From Bacilli bacterium (GTDB taxonomy: Bacteria; Bacillota_I; Bacilli_A; ML615J-28; CAG-698), in assembly GCA_016282055.1 (NCBI GenBank), contig JAEEJT010000214.1, positions 1 to 8,221 of the forward strand: a stretch of 8,221 nt of DNA. Direction: 5' to 3'. The translations under genes were made by a program, and so were the position numbers. The notes beneath the pieces were generated by a model that searched no databases, was not told the DNA's origin, and worked only from the letters and a program-made list of their open reading frames with translations. Of this stretch, positions 1 through 6,070 are shown piece by piece; the stretch's first letter is position 1; each line of letters starts with the position of its first letter.

Positions 1-520
1 CAATTGCTTCTTTAGGTGAAATTTTTAATGTTGGAACATAGGCTTTACAATTAGTTCCTATAAACTTATCAAAAATTTCCTTCATAGAATATTTATAACC
101 TTGTTTAATTATTTGTCTACCTATAGATCCTCTTGTAACACTAGTTAATTTTTCAAGGTCTTTTGTATCTAAGTCAATATCAAAATATAATTTTAATTTA
201 TCTTTTATCTTAAATAATCTTTCTTTTCTATTATTTCTTATTTGATCAAGTACTTCAATTAATGGTTGTAAATTTTTATCATCTTTAAAATAACCTAAAA
301 TATGGATACTTTCTTCACCAATATTTGTTGAAACTTCAACACCAATAATTGATTTAACATTATATTTTTTACAAATATTATATGCTTCAATAGAACCAGT
401 TAAAATATCATGATCAGTAATAGCTATATAATCTCTTTTTCCACTAACATACTCTAAAACTTCAACTGGAGTTAAAGTGCCATCAGAATATATAGTATGT
501 ATATGAAACTCACCAACCAT
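1..520 (-). CDS. PHP-domain metal-dependent phosphoesterase, TrpH/YciV-like (3' end cut by window edge)
   Basis: The first 173 residues are visible; the C-terminus lies beyond base 1. The N-terminus carries the PHP metal-site pattern: H6-x-H8, S12-D13-G14, the ITDHD motif with D36-H37-D38, E62 in GVE, and H73 before LGY. This order is typical of YciV/TrpH-type PHP proteins, whose characterised members hydrolyse nucleotide phosphates or act as 5'-3' exonucleases on short RNA. The exact substrate cannot be told from sequence. Further on, family members usually read GRPH-x-A; here the equivalent stretch reads RGSIGR and lacks that His, which I do not count among the metal ligands. The ATG is supported by an AGG-containing ribosome site lying inside the last codons and stop of the upstream gene, only 2 bp away. 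That implies translational coupling with the 287-residue unknown protein. The family call is firm; the subfamily is tentative. Confidence 0.85.
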   Translation of the reverse strand, partial: MVGEFHIHTIYSDGTLTPVEVLEYVSGKRDYIAITDHDILTGSIEAYNICKKYNVKSIIGVEVSTNIGEESIHILGYFKDDKNLQPLIEVLDQIRNNRKERLFKIKDKLKLYFDIDLDTKDLEKLTSVTRGSIGRQIIKQGYKYSMKEIFDKFIGTNCKAYVPTLKISPKEAI

Positions 521-522
521 AA

Positions 523-1386
523 TTACCTCAATTTCTCATTATAAATAGTTACAATAGCATATCTTGTTTCAAGTAATCTATAATCATTTAAAAACTTTTC
601 ATCGAACAATAGATTATCTCCAAGTTTTTCAATAACATATTTAAACTTTACAAATAAATCAATCCATTCATTATATGTAAAACATATAATATCATCAGTT
701 GATAAGAAATAATGATATGGAATATTAACATCAATTGTAGTTTTACTATTAACAAATTCATTAACAACTTTCATTATTTCACATCCACTATGATAAATAA
801 TATAATCATTAGCATCTTCAATATTCTTATAATTCAATAATTCTTTTTCAATTCTCATATTAAGATCTTCAAGTTGATCAATTGATTTATCTTTAACAAT
901 AGCAAATGAAGTTAATTTAAATTCATTATAATATTTCTTTCTGAATTTATTAATATCATTATTAAGTCCATCAGAAAAATCATAAAGATTATTAATAGCA
1001 TTAAATATTTCAACTAATCCATCAAAGTTTTCTTCAGTATTTTCTTCAAAAGAATTATAAAATCTTTTAACAATATTAATATCATCTCTAAACTTTTTCA
1101 TGAATTTATCAAGTTTTTCAAATTCTTTATTAAATTTTTCATCTCTATTAGCACTTAACATGAATATTTTAAGCATTAAGAAATCTTTCACCATTTTATC
1201 CATTTTATTTGTTAAAATAGTAATTTCATTAAATACATTCTTTAAATTATCTTTAAAAGATATTGTATCATCTAGCTTATATTCATCAGTACGAACAATA
1301 GTTTTTTCTCTATATAATTTTTCTTTAGGATATACAATAGAGCTTTTTTTAGGATACTCTAATTCATATTCTAACTTGTTATTCAT
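523..1386 (-). CDS. Hypothetical protein of 287 residues, helical, coupled to PHP phosphoesterase
   Basis: I do not recognise this protein. It is rich in Lys, Asn, Asp, Glu, Ile and Phe, has a single Trp (W241), no signal peptide and no convincing membrane segment, so it is probably cytoplasmic. Residues 1-40 are Tyr/Lys/Glu-rich and look disordered. Residues about 41-195 have the heptad-like spacing of long amphipathic helices or a coiled coil. The C-terminal 90 residues are more mixed, with an aromatic cluster near 223-247. A good ribosome site (AGGTGAT) sits 4 bases before the ATG, which supports the start. It is first in a two-gene unit: its stop is 2 bp from the PHP start, and its final codons carry that gene's ribosome site. 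A role linked to the PHP enzyme is inferred from this arrangement only. That it is a real gene is well supported by length, ribosome site and tight coupling. Confidence 0.8.
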   Translation of the reverse strand: MNNKLEYELEYPKKSSIVYPKEKLYREKTIVRTDEYKLDDTISFKDNLKNVFNEITILTNKMDKMVKDFLMLKIFMLSANRDEKFNKEFEKLDKFMKKFRDDINIVKRFYNSFEENTEENFDGLVEIFNAINNLYDFSDGLNNDINKFRKKYYNEFKLTSFAIVKDKSIDQLEDLNMRIEKELLNYKNIEDANDYIIYHSGCEIMKVVNEFVNSKTTIDVNIPYHYFLSTDDIICFTYNEWIDLFVKFKYVIEKLGDNLLFDEKFLNDYRLLETRYAIVTIYNEKLR

Positions 1387-1404
1387 AATATCACCTACAT
1401 AAAT

Positions 1405-1433
1405 ATTATACTATAAATAACCTTAAAAATAAA
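1405..1433 (-). promoter_or_regulatory. Candidate promoter of the hypothetical-PHP pair
   Basis: A perfect TATAAT -10 box lies at 1405-1410, 18 bases before the ATG of the 287-residue gene, with a weak -35 (TTTATT, 1428-1433) at 17 bp. Transcription from it would leave a leader of only about 10 bases. An alternative is TTGGAT (1465-1470) with TATAAA (1443-1448) at 16 bp, giving a leader of roughly 50 bases. Both lie between the toxin-antitoxin terminator and the gene. I cannot decide which is used. Confidence 0.45.
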
Positions 1434-1483
1434 GATTATATATTTATATAATAAATTTTGATACATCCAAACTATATATAATA

Positions 1484-1515
1484 AAAAAGCAGTAAGAAAT
1501 ATTTTTACTGCTTTT
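1484..1515 (-). terminator. Rho-independent terminator after yafQ
   Basis: An 11-bp perfect stem (1485-1495 with 1505-1515, containing GCAGTAA/TTACTGC) encloses a 9-base loop. On the minus strand it ends in a run of six T. It begins 20 bases after the toxin stop codon, so it closes the toxin-antitoxin operon and insulates the next unit. In the plus direction the stem is followed only by TTTTAAAAA, so activity there would be weak. Confidence 0.85.
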
Positions 1516-1535
1516 AAAAATACTATACTTTTTAT

Positions 1536-1814
1536 TTAGAACAAATCGGAATGACTCCCAGTCCTAATTAAATAAAGGACCAAATCAGTATCTTCATATT
1601 TATATATTAAAAGCCAATCTGGTTCAATATGTAATTCTCGACAATTTTTATAATCTTTAGATGACTGTAATAAGTGATCATGATACTTATCAGATAACAA
1701 ATCTCCATTTTTTAATAACTCTAAAACTTTTGTAAATTCATTAATATCAAGACCACGTTTTACACAAAGTTTAAAATCTTTTTTAAATTGACTAGTAAAT
1801 CTAATATCGTACAT
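1536..1814 (-). CDS. yafQ: YafQ-type ribosome-dependent mRNA endonuclease toxin
   Basis: This 92-residue protein matches the RelE/YafQ family in length and layout. Characterised YafQ toxins cleave translated mRNA in the ribosomal A site and are held inactive by DinJ. The start YDIRFTSQFKKDFK is the usual family opening. The YafQ active-site set is complete: H47 in the Y-x-DH motif, H62, P65-D66-W67, R84, H88 in RTGSH and the terminal F92. These correspond to H50, H63, D67, W68, R83, H87 and F91 of the E. coli protein, so the toxin looks catalytically intact. Its ATG directly abuts the antitoxin stop (TAAATG). The nearest ribosome-site-like sequence, AAGGA, lies about 12 bases upstream inside the antitoxin gene, so translation probably depends on coupling. 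That would keep toxin output below antitoxin output. A strong terminator follows. Confidence 0.93.
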   Translation of the reverse strand: MYDIRFTSQFKKDFKLCVKRGLDINEFTKVLELLKNGDLLSDKYHDHLLQSSKDYKNCRELHIEPDWLLIYKYEDTDLVLYLIRTGSHSDLF

Positions 1815-2084
1815 TTATTTTAATAAATCCTTCATTAATTCATCTATATCATGATAAGTTTTATAATTATTTGGTTTCTTTTTCATATCGTCAACTTCAT
1901 TAATAGCTTTCATAGTAACTTCATTTGGTATTTCAGCTTTAAGTTCAAATGGAATACTATTAGTTCTAATAACTTGATTATAAAATAAAGTAATTGCAGC
2001 ACTAGGAGTAATTCCTAAACTTTTAAAAACATTTTCAGCGTTAATTTTTGTTTCATCATTAATTCTAATATTAATATTAGCCAT
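1815..2084 (-). CDS. dinJ: DinJ/RelB-type antitoxin
   Basis: This 89-residue protein opens with the ANINIRINDETK pattern of a RelB/DinJ ribbon-helix-helix DNA-binding domain. The segment FKSLGITPSAAITLFYNQVIR (split here as FKSLGITPSAA and ITLFYNQVIR) gives the two helices. The Lys/Asp/Glu-rich C-terminus, with DDMKKKPNNYKTYHDIDELM-like content, is the flexible part that wraps the toxin. The first possible in-frame start is a GTG at 2091-2093, but that GTG is the end of a GAGGTG ribosome site placed 6 bases before ATG-GCT. I therefore start at 2084, which also gives the usual MANI N-terminus. The antitoxin is expected to bind its own promoter alone and with YafQ; a palindromic site overlaps the -35 box. 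It is first in the operon, which keeps antitoxin in excess. Confidence 0.92.
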   Translation of the reverse strand: MANINIRINDETKINAENVFKSLGITPSAAITLFYNQVIRTNSIPFELKAEIPNEVTMKAINEVDDMKKKPNNYKTYHDIDELMKDLLK

Positions 2085-2090
2085 TTTAAA

Positions 2091-2096
2091 CACCTC
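2091..2096 (-). promoter_or_regulatory. Ribosome binding site that fixes the antitoxin start
   Basis: GAGGTG lies 6 bases before the ATG at 2082-2084. The in-frame GTG at 2091-2093 is part of this site, so it is unlikely to be the start codon. Confidence 0.8.
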
Positions 2097-2111
2097 ACTT
2101 TTTATATCTAT

Positions 2112-2140
2112 ATTATAACAAAATGTGTTGATGTTGTCAA
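2112..2140 (-). promoter_or_regulatory. Consensus sigma-A promoter of the dinJ-yafQ operon
   Basis: TTGACA at 2135-2140 and TATAAT at 2112-2117 are separated by exactly 17 bp, a perfect match to the housekeeping consensus. A second TTGACA (2146-2151) lies 11 bp further upstream, one helical turn away. A fully consensus promoter fits an operon that depends on tight autorepression. Confidence 0.9.
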
Positions 2141-2151
2141 TATATTGTCAA
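2134..2151. promoter_or_regulatory. Candidate DinJ/DinJ-YafQ operator, 18-bp imperfect palindrome over the -35 box
   Basis: The minus strand reads TTGACAATATATTGACAA. The two 9-base arms are inverted repeats with a single mismatched pair, and the core CAATATATTG is a perfect palindrome. It covers the -35 element, so a bound ribbon-helix-helix protein would block RNA polymerase. The operator role is inferred from position and from the autoregulation known for DinJ-YafQ systems. Confidence 0.6.
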
Positions 2152-2226
2152 TACATACAATAAACTTTTTTTGATTTATATTATTTAAAAAAAAAACATA
2201 TCTTATCCAAAATATAGTATTAACTT

Positions 2227-2250
2227 AAAAAAGGTGGCCATAAGCCACCT
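2227..2250 (-). terminator. Rho-independent terminator after eno
   Basis: A GC-rich 7-bp stem (AGGTGGC with GCCACCT, 2232-2238 and 2244-2250) with a 5-base loop ends in six T on the minus strand. It starts 5 bases after the eno stop codon and closes the gpmI-eno operon. The AT-only stretch between it and the toxin-antitoxin promoter holds a run of ten A (2187-2196) and no further gene. Confidence 0.9.
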
Positions 2251-2255
2251 AATTA

Positions 2256-3551
2256 TTATTTATTTTTCAAATTGTAGAAAGAGTTTAAACCATTATAAAC
2301 AGCAGTTTCACCAAGTTCATCCTCAATTCTTAATAATTGATTATACTTAGCAACTCTATCTGTTCTACTCATAGATCCAGTCTTAATTTGACCAGCATTT
2401 AAAGCAACTGCAATATCAGCAATTGTTGTATCTTCAGTTTCACCAGAACGATGAGAAACTACAGCTGTATAACTAGCTTTTTGAGCCATTTGAATAGCTT
2501 CAAAAGTTTCAGTTAAAGTACCAATTTGATTTACTTTAATTAAAATAGCATTAGCAACTCCCATTTCAATACCTTTAGATAATCTTTCAGTATTAGTAAC
2601 AAATAAATCATCACCAACTAATTGAACTTTCTTTCCAAGTCTTTCAGTTAATACTTTCCATCCTTCCCAGTCATTTTCATCTAAACCATCTTCAATAGAA
2701 ATGATTGGATATTTATTAACTAAATCTTCTAAGAAATCAACCATCTCAGAACTTGTTAAGTTCTTTCCTTCACTCTTTAATTCATACATCTTAGTTTCAG
2801 GATTATAGAATTCAGATGAAGCAACATCCATCGCAATTCTTACATCATCACCTGGTTTATATCCAGCTTTAGTAATAGCTTCAAGTATTACTTTAATAGC
2901 TTCTTCATTTGATGAAAGCTTTGGAGCATATCCTCCTTCATCACCAACAGCTGTATTACAACCTTTAGCTTTTAAAACAGTTTTTAAATTATGGAATACT
3001 TCACTACCCATTCTAACTGCTTCTTTAAATGTTTTTGCACCAACTGGCATAATCATAAATTCTTGAATATCAATGCACCAATCAGCATGAGCTCCACCAT
3101 TTAATATATTCATCATTGGTGTTGGTAATTCTTTTGCATTAAATCCGCCTAAATAATTGTATAAAGATAAACCACATAAATCAGCAGCAGCTCTAGCACA
3201 AGCTAAAGAAACACCTAAGATAGCGTTAGCTCCTAATTTACCTTTATTTGGAGTACCATCAAGTTCACACATATATTTATCAATTCCAACTTGATCAAAT
3301 ACATTCATTCCAACAATTTCTGGTCCTATAATGTCATTGACATTACTAACTGCCTTTAAAACACCTTTACCTAAGAAACGATTTTTTTCGCCATCTCTTA
3401 ATTCAACAGCTTCATGTTCTCCAGTAGAAGCTCCACTTGGAACAATAGCACGACCAAATCCACCACTTTCAGTATAAACTTCAACTTCTACTGTTGGATT
3501 TCCACGAGAATCAATAACTTCACGAGCATAAACTTCATTAATAATTGGCAT
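2256..3551 (-). CDS. eno: Enolase (phosphopyruvate hydratase)
   Basis: Enolase converts 2-phosphoglycerate to phosphoenolpyruvate in glycolysis, using Mg2+, in the cytoplasm. The 431-residue length is standard for bacteria and all hallmark segments are present: the SGASTGEHEA loop (39-48), GGAHAD with H155, GDEGG with the general acid E205, metal ligands D242, E287 and D314, the catalytic base K339, and the SHRSGETED signature (366-374). The start has a strong AAGGAGA site 5 bases upstream. It follows gpmI by 20 bp in a shared operon and a strong terminator comes directly after it. One oddity: after GGAHAD most bacterial enolases carry Asn-Asn-Val or a similar triplet, whereas this one has Trp158-Cys159-Ile160, next to the mobile active-site loop. 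The flanking residues (DIQEFMIMP) are normal and the frame is clean, so I read it as a real substitution. Confidence 0.99.
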   Translation of the reverse strand: MPIINEVYAREVIDSRGNPTVEVEVYTESGGFGRAIVPSGASTGEHEAVELRDGEKNRFLGKGVLKAVSNVNDIIGPEIVGMNVFDQVGIDKYMCELDGTPNKGKLGANAILGVSLACARAAADLCGLSLYNYLGGFNAKELPTPMMNILNGGAHADWCIDIQEFMIMPVGAKTFKEAVRMGSEVFHNLKTVLKAKGCNTAVGDEGGYAPKLSSNEEAIKVILEAITKAGYKPGDDVRIAMDVASSEFYNPETKMYELKSEGKNLTSSEMVDFLEDLVNKYPIISIEDGLDENDWEGWKVLTERLGKKVQLVGDDLFVTNTERLSKGIEMGVANAILIKVNQIGTLTETFEAIQMAQKASYTAVVSHRSGETEDTTIADIAVALNAGQIKTGSMSRTDRVAKYNQLLRIEDELGETAVYNGLNSFYNLKNK

Positions 3552-3571
3552 ATATATCTCCTTTGTATAAA

Positions 3572-5086
3572 TTATTTTTTAATAATTGATTTTCCTGTCA
3601 TTTCTTTTGGTTGACTAACACCCATTAATTCAAGCATTGTAGGAACAACATCTCCTAAAACTCCACCTTCTCTTAGCTCTAAACCTTCTTTTGTGATAAT
3701 ACAAGGAACTGGAGCAGTAGTATGAGCAGAGAATGGTAAACCATTTTCATCAAGTAATTTATCAGCATTACCATGATCGGCAATAATTACCATTGTTCCA
3801 CCAACTTCTTCACAAGCTTTATATAATGTACCAACACATTCATCAACTGTTTCAACGGCTTTAACTGTAGCATCAATATTAGTTGTATGTCCTACCATAT
3901 CACAGTTTGCAAAATTCAAAATAATTGTATCATATTTCTTAGATAGAATTGCTTCTTTACATTTTTCACAAACTTCATAAGCACTCATCTCAGGTTGCAT
4001 ATCATATGTAGCTACTTTTGGTGAATTAACTAAAATTCTATCACAATGTGGATAGTTTCTTTCAACACCACCATCGAAGAAATAAGTAACATGAGCATAT
4101 TTTTCAGTCTCAGCAATTCTTAATTGATTCATGCCAAGACTTTCAATATATTCACCAAATATATTATTTAATTCTTGAATACAAAAAACAACATCACCTT
4201 TAACATTTTCACTATATAACATCATTGAAACATAATTTAAGTTTTTAAACTTATAACCATTTTCAATACCAGTCATATCAAGATTAGTTAAGGCTGTTGA
4301 GATTTGAATAGCTCTATCTGGTCTGAAGTTAGCAAATATTACAGAATCATTATCTTTAATATTTGTATTTTTATTACAAATAAATGGAACAACAAACTCA
4401 TCAGTTACATTATTATTATAACTTTCATTAATTCCATCAACGTAGTTTTTAACATCAGCTTTGTTATAAACTAAAGCATCATATGCAAGTTGTACTCTAT
4501 TCCAGTTTTTATCTCTATCCATTGCATAATATCTACCAGAAATAACACCCATTAAAGCATCATTTTCTTTCAAGCATTCATTTAATTTATCAAGATAAAC
4601 TAAAGCAGATTTTGGTGGTACATCTCTACCATCTAAGAATGAGTGAACAACAATATTCTTAACTCCTTCTTTTTTAGCTGCTTTAACTAAATATAAAATA
4701 TGATCAATATGAGAATGAACTCCACCATCACTCATAAGTCCCATAATATGCAAAGTACTATTATTGTCTAAACAATTTTTAACAGCTTTACTAATTGCAG
4801 GCATTTTTATTAATTCATTATTTCTAACAGCAATGTTAACTCTAGTTAATGATTGGTAAACAGTTCTTCCAGCACCAATATTCATATGTCCTACTTCACT
4901 GTTTCCCATTTGACCATCAGGCAAACCAACACTTTCACCACTAGCACCTAATAAAGTGTTAGGATATCTATTCATTAAATAGTCAAGATTTGGTTTTTTA
5001 GCTAAATAAATAGCATTTCCCACTTTACTATCACTAATACCATAACCATCCATTATAGTAAGCATAACAAGTTTTTTATCTTTCAT
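3572..5086 (-). CDS. gpmI: 2,3-bisphosphoglycerate-independent phosphoglycerate mutase
   Basis: This enzyme interconverts 3- and 2-phosphoglycerate through a phosphoserine intermediate and two Mn2+ ions, the step just before enolase. The 504 residues agree with the roughly 510 of the Bacillus enzyme. Seen in order: MDGYG with metal ligand D13, the phosphatase nucleophile S63 in GNSEVGH, SDGGVHSH (119-126), FLDGRDVPP (150-158), GRYYAMDRD near 184-192, and C-terminal alkaline-phosphatase-fold metal motifs ANCDMVGHT, IADHGNAD and SAHTTAPVP. The ATG has a GGAGGA site 5 bases upstream. The gene has its own promoter and is followed 20 bp later by eno, so the last two pre-PEP steps are co-expressed. 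The gap, pgk and tpi genes often found upstream in such operons are absent here; folT lies there instead. Catalytic residues are complete. Confidence 0.98.
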   Translation of the reverse strand: MKDKKLVMLTIMDGYGISDSKVGNAIYLAKKPNLDYLMNRYPNTLLGASGESVGLPDGQMGNSEVGHMNIGAGRTVYQSLTRVNIAVRNNELIKMPAISKAVKNCLDNNSTLHIMGLMSDGGVHSHIDHILYLVKAAKKEGVKNIVVHSFLDGRDVPPKSALVYLDKLNECLKENDALMGVISGRYYAMDRDKNWNRVQLAYDALVYNKADVKNYVDGINESYNNNVTDEFVVPFICNKNTNIKDNDSVIFANFRPDRAIQISTALTNLDMTGIENGYKFKNLNYVSMMLYSENVKGDVVFCIQELNNIFGEYIESLGMNQLRIAETEKYAHVTYFFDGGVERNYPHCDRILVNSPKVATYDMQPEMSAYEVCEKCKEAILSKKYDTIILNFANCDMVGHTTNIDATVKAVETVDECVGTLYKACEEVGGTMVIIADHGNADKLLDENGLPFSAHTTAPVPCIITKEGLELREGGVLGDVVPTMLELMGVSQPKEMTGKSIIKK

Positions 5087-5108
5087 ATTTATCCTCCAAT
5101 ACTATTTA

Positions 5109-5137
5109 ATTATACTACTTCTAGCGTTTTTTTTCAA
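5109..5137 (-). promoter_or_regulatory. Promoter of the gpmI-eno operon
   Basis: TTGAAA (5132-5137) and TATAAT (5109-5114) are spaced by 17 bp, in the 76-bp gap between folT and gpmI. I see no convincing terminator for folT in that gap, so read-through from the folT unit could add to this promoter. Confidence 0.8.
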
Positions 5138-5162
5138 TCAATCGAAAACACTTTCCCGTCAT

Positions 5163-5705
5163 CTAGTATTTCTTAATAATATCGACTAAATTCTTAATAA
5201 GAATTAAAATAATAATAAATATTATATCCTCAATAAATAATAGTAATAATCTCATTGGTAACTTACTTACAATATATGTAATAGTAAACATTGAATCTTT
5301 GATAATTAATCCATCCATAAACATTGCAAAAGTATTTAAGACATTAACACAAACAGAAGTAAAGACAACTGTTAATATAACACCAATAACATATTTTTTA
5401 TTAAATATGCTTTTGAATAATCCTGAAAAGAATCCCCAAGCCATAAATGCAAGCATCCAGAATGGACTTGTAGCACTTACTCCATATACTCCAAGCAATT
5501 GATCAAGTAGACCAACAATAGTTCCACTTAATAATCCATACCATTTACCAAAAACAATACCAATAATTATTAATGGTAGTGGATGTAGTGAAATCTTAAT
5601 ACTTGTTCCAATTCTAATTGAAACAAACAAAGAAAAAACTAAACTTAAAGCAGACATAATACTGCAAAAACTAATTTTCATAATCAATTGTCGATTTTTA
5701 GACAT
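5163..5705 (-). CDS. folT: Folate ECF transporter substrate-binding membrane subunit (FolT)
   Basis: This 180-residue, very hydrophobic protein has about six membrane segments (near 10-30, 38-56, 58-76, 80-100, 104-130 and 150-175) and a basic N-terminus, the layout of an ECF S component. The SIMSAL stretch in the first helix resembles the small-residue face that docks on EcfT. The following IRIGTSIKISLHPLP-type loop and the FGKWYGLLSG segment fit the FolT family. The specificity call rests mainly on the tetrahydrofolate riboswitch in its leader. S components capture the vitamin and rely on EcfT plus the EcfA ATPases for ATP-driven uptake; none of those is in this window, so a shared energising module elsewhere is expected. 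The ATG follows an AGGAGG site by 11 bases, a rather long gap filled with pyrimidines. Another vitamin substrate is possible but less likely. Confidence 0.88.
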   Translation of the reverse strand: MSKNRQLIMKISFCSIMSALSLVFSLFVSIRIGTSIKISLHPLPLIIIGIVFGKWYGLLSGTIVGLLDQLLGVYGVSATSPFWMLAFMAWGFFSGLFKSIFNKKYVIGVILTVVFTSVCVNVLNTFAMFMDGLIIKDSMFTITYIVSKLPMRLLLLFIEDIIFIIILILIKNLVDIIKKY

Positions 5706-5739
5706 AAAAAAAAGAACCTCCTAAGATAACCTTTAGAGA
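5706..5739 (-). promoter_or_regulatory. Expression platform of the THF riboswitch: SD-sequestering hairpin with U-run
   Basis: On the RNA, UCUCUAA (5739-5733) can pair with UUAGGAGG (5724-5717) with one bulged G and an 8-base loop. This buries the whole AGGAGG ribosome site. The hairpin is followed by UUC and a run of eight U (5713-5706) that reaches the start codon. It could therefore block ribosome binding, terminate transcription, or both. The stem is mostly A-U pairs, so its strength is uncertain. Confidence 0.55.
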
Positions 5740-5753
5740 TCCGCTCTAGCGGA
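5740..5753 (-). promoter_or_regulatory. Switching hairpin competing with the riboswitch pseudoknot
   Basis: UCCGC (5753-5749) and GCGGA (5744-5740) form a 5-bp GC-rich stem with a UAGA loop. The UCCGC arm is the same segment the aptamer needs for its pseudoknot, so hairpin and ligand-binding fold exclude each other. It directly abuts the SD-sequestering hairpin. The switching role is inferred from this overlap. Confidence 0.6.
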
Positions 5754-5839
5754 CATAAATTAATAAACCGCAACTAAATAGTTTTCGTCCCAAGACTATA
5801 TCCGTTAGTCAAGAGCACTTAACGCTTATTAATTCTCTA
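5745..5839 (-). ncRNA. Tetrahydrofolate (THF) riboswitch aptamer
   Basis: The folT leader matches the THF riboswitch in sequence and fold. Conserved blocks in RNA order are GCGUUAAGUG (5825-5816), GGGACGAA, GCGGU and GUCCGC. The P2 helix is a perfect 9-bp pairing of AAUUAAUAA (5834-5826) with UUAUUAAUU (5766-5758). P3 pairs GACUA (5810-5806) with UAGUC (5798-5794), and a small AACU/AGUU hairpin lies between GACGAA and GCGGU, as in known members. The loop of P3, CGGAUA (5804-5799), pairs with UGUCCG (5755-5750), giving the diagnostic pseudoknot between L3 and the 3' joining region; it differs from the published sequences but keeps base pairing. The P1 helix is unclear: UAGAGA (5839-5834) pairs best with the distal UCUCUA (5739-5734). 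THF riboswitches usually lower expression when folate is plentiful. Confidence 0.88.
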
Positions 5840-5855
5840 TTAATTATATGTTAAT

Positions 5856-5884
5856 ATTCTACTATATTTTTATTAAATTTTCAA
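5856..5884 (-). promoter_or_regulatory. Promoter of folT
   Basis: TTGAAA (5879-5884) and TAGAAT (5856-5861) are 17 bp apart. Transcription would begin near 5849, so the whole aptamer including its 5' flank would be in the RNA. A TATAAT at 5843-5848 lacks a -35 partner and would start within the aptamer's 5' flank, so I favour the former. Confidence 0.65.
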
Positions 5885-6033
5885 GAAATCTTTTTAAAAT
5901 CTGTTATTTTCATAAAATAAAATTTCCTATAATTTAACCTACACCAAATCTAATTTACATACAACTAATTTTACACTCAATATCTAAAACTTGATTATAA
6001 CTTAAATTTAAGAGTAAAAACCTTATCCTAAAT
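5885..6033. other. AT-rich intergenic stretch with nothing recognised
   Basis: The gene-free interval between ftsZ and folT (5706-6070) is about 365 bases. Its folT side holds the riboswitch and promoter and its ftsZ side holds the terminator. The remaining 150 bases contain no supported gene, repeat or RNA structure on either strand. Confidence 0.6.
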
Positions 6034-6064
6034 AAAAAAGAGATTAGAATAAATCTAATCTCTT
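6034..6064 (-). terminator. Rho-independent terminator after ftsZ
   Basis: A perfect 11-bp stem (6038-6048 with 6054-6064, containing GAGATTAGA/TCTAATCTC) with a 5-base loop runs into TTTTTTATTT on the minus strand. It lies 6 bases after the ftsZ stop codon and separates ftsZ from the folT unit. Confidence 0.9.
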
Positions 6065-6070
6065 ATAATA

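Noticed and set aside
1100..1402. 100-residue plus-strand reading frame
   Set aside because: It is antisense to the 287-residue gene, has no ribosome site, and is a Ser/Leu-rich composition shadow of the real frame.
1458..1482. Plus-strand promoter (TTGATA and TATAAT)
   Set aside because: The spacer is only 13 bp and no plus-strand gene follows.
2161..2196. Stem of a T-run with a run of ten A between eno terminator and dinJ promoter
   Set aside because: It pairs only A with T, has no GC core, and the strong eno terminator already lies next to it; at most bent DNA or an UP-like element.
3414..3614. 66-residue plus-strand reading frame
   Set aside because: It overlaps eno and the gpmI end in antisense; low-complexity shadow.
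5121..5153. Weak hairpin (TTTTC/GAAAA type) as folT terminator
   Set aside because: The stem is about 5 bp of mostly A-T and is not followed by a T-run on the minus strand.
5299..5502. 67-residue plus-strand reading frame
   Set aside because: It lies inside folT in antisense with no expression signals.
5881..5913. Possible 10-codon leader peptide upstream of folT (MKITDFKKIS) with an AGGAAA site
   Set aside because: It ends inside the folT -35 box and has no promoter of its own, so chance is the simpler explanation.
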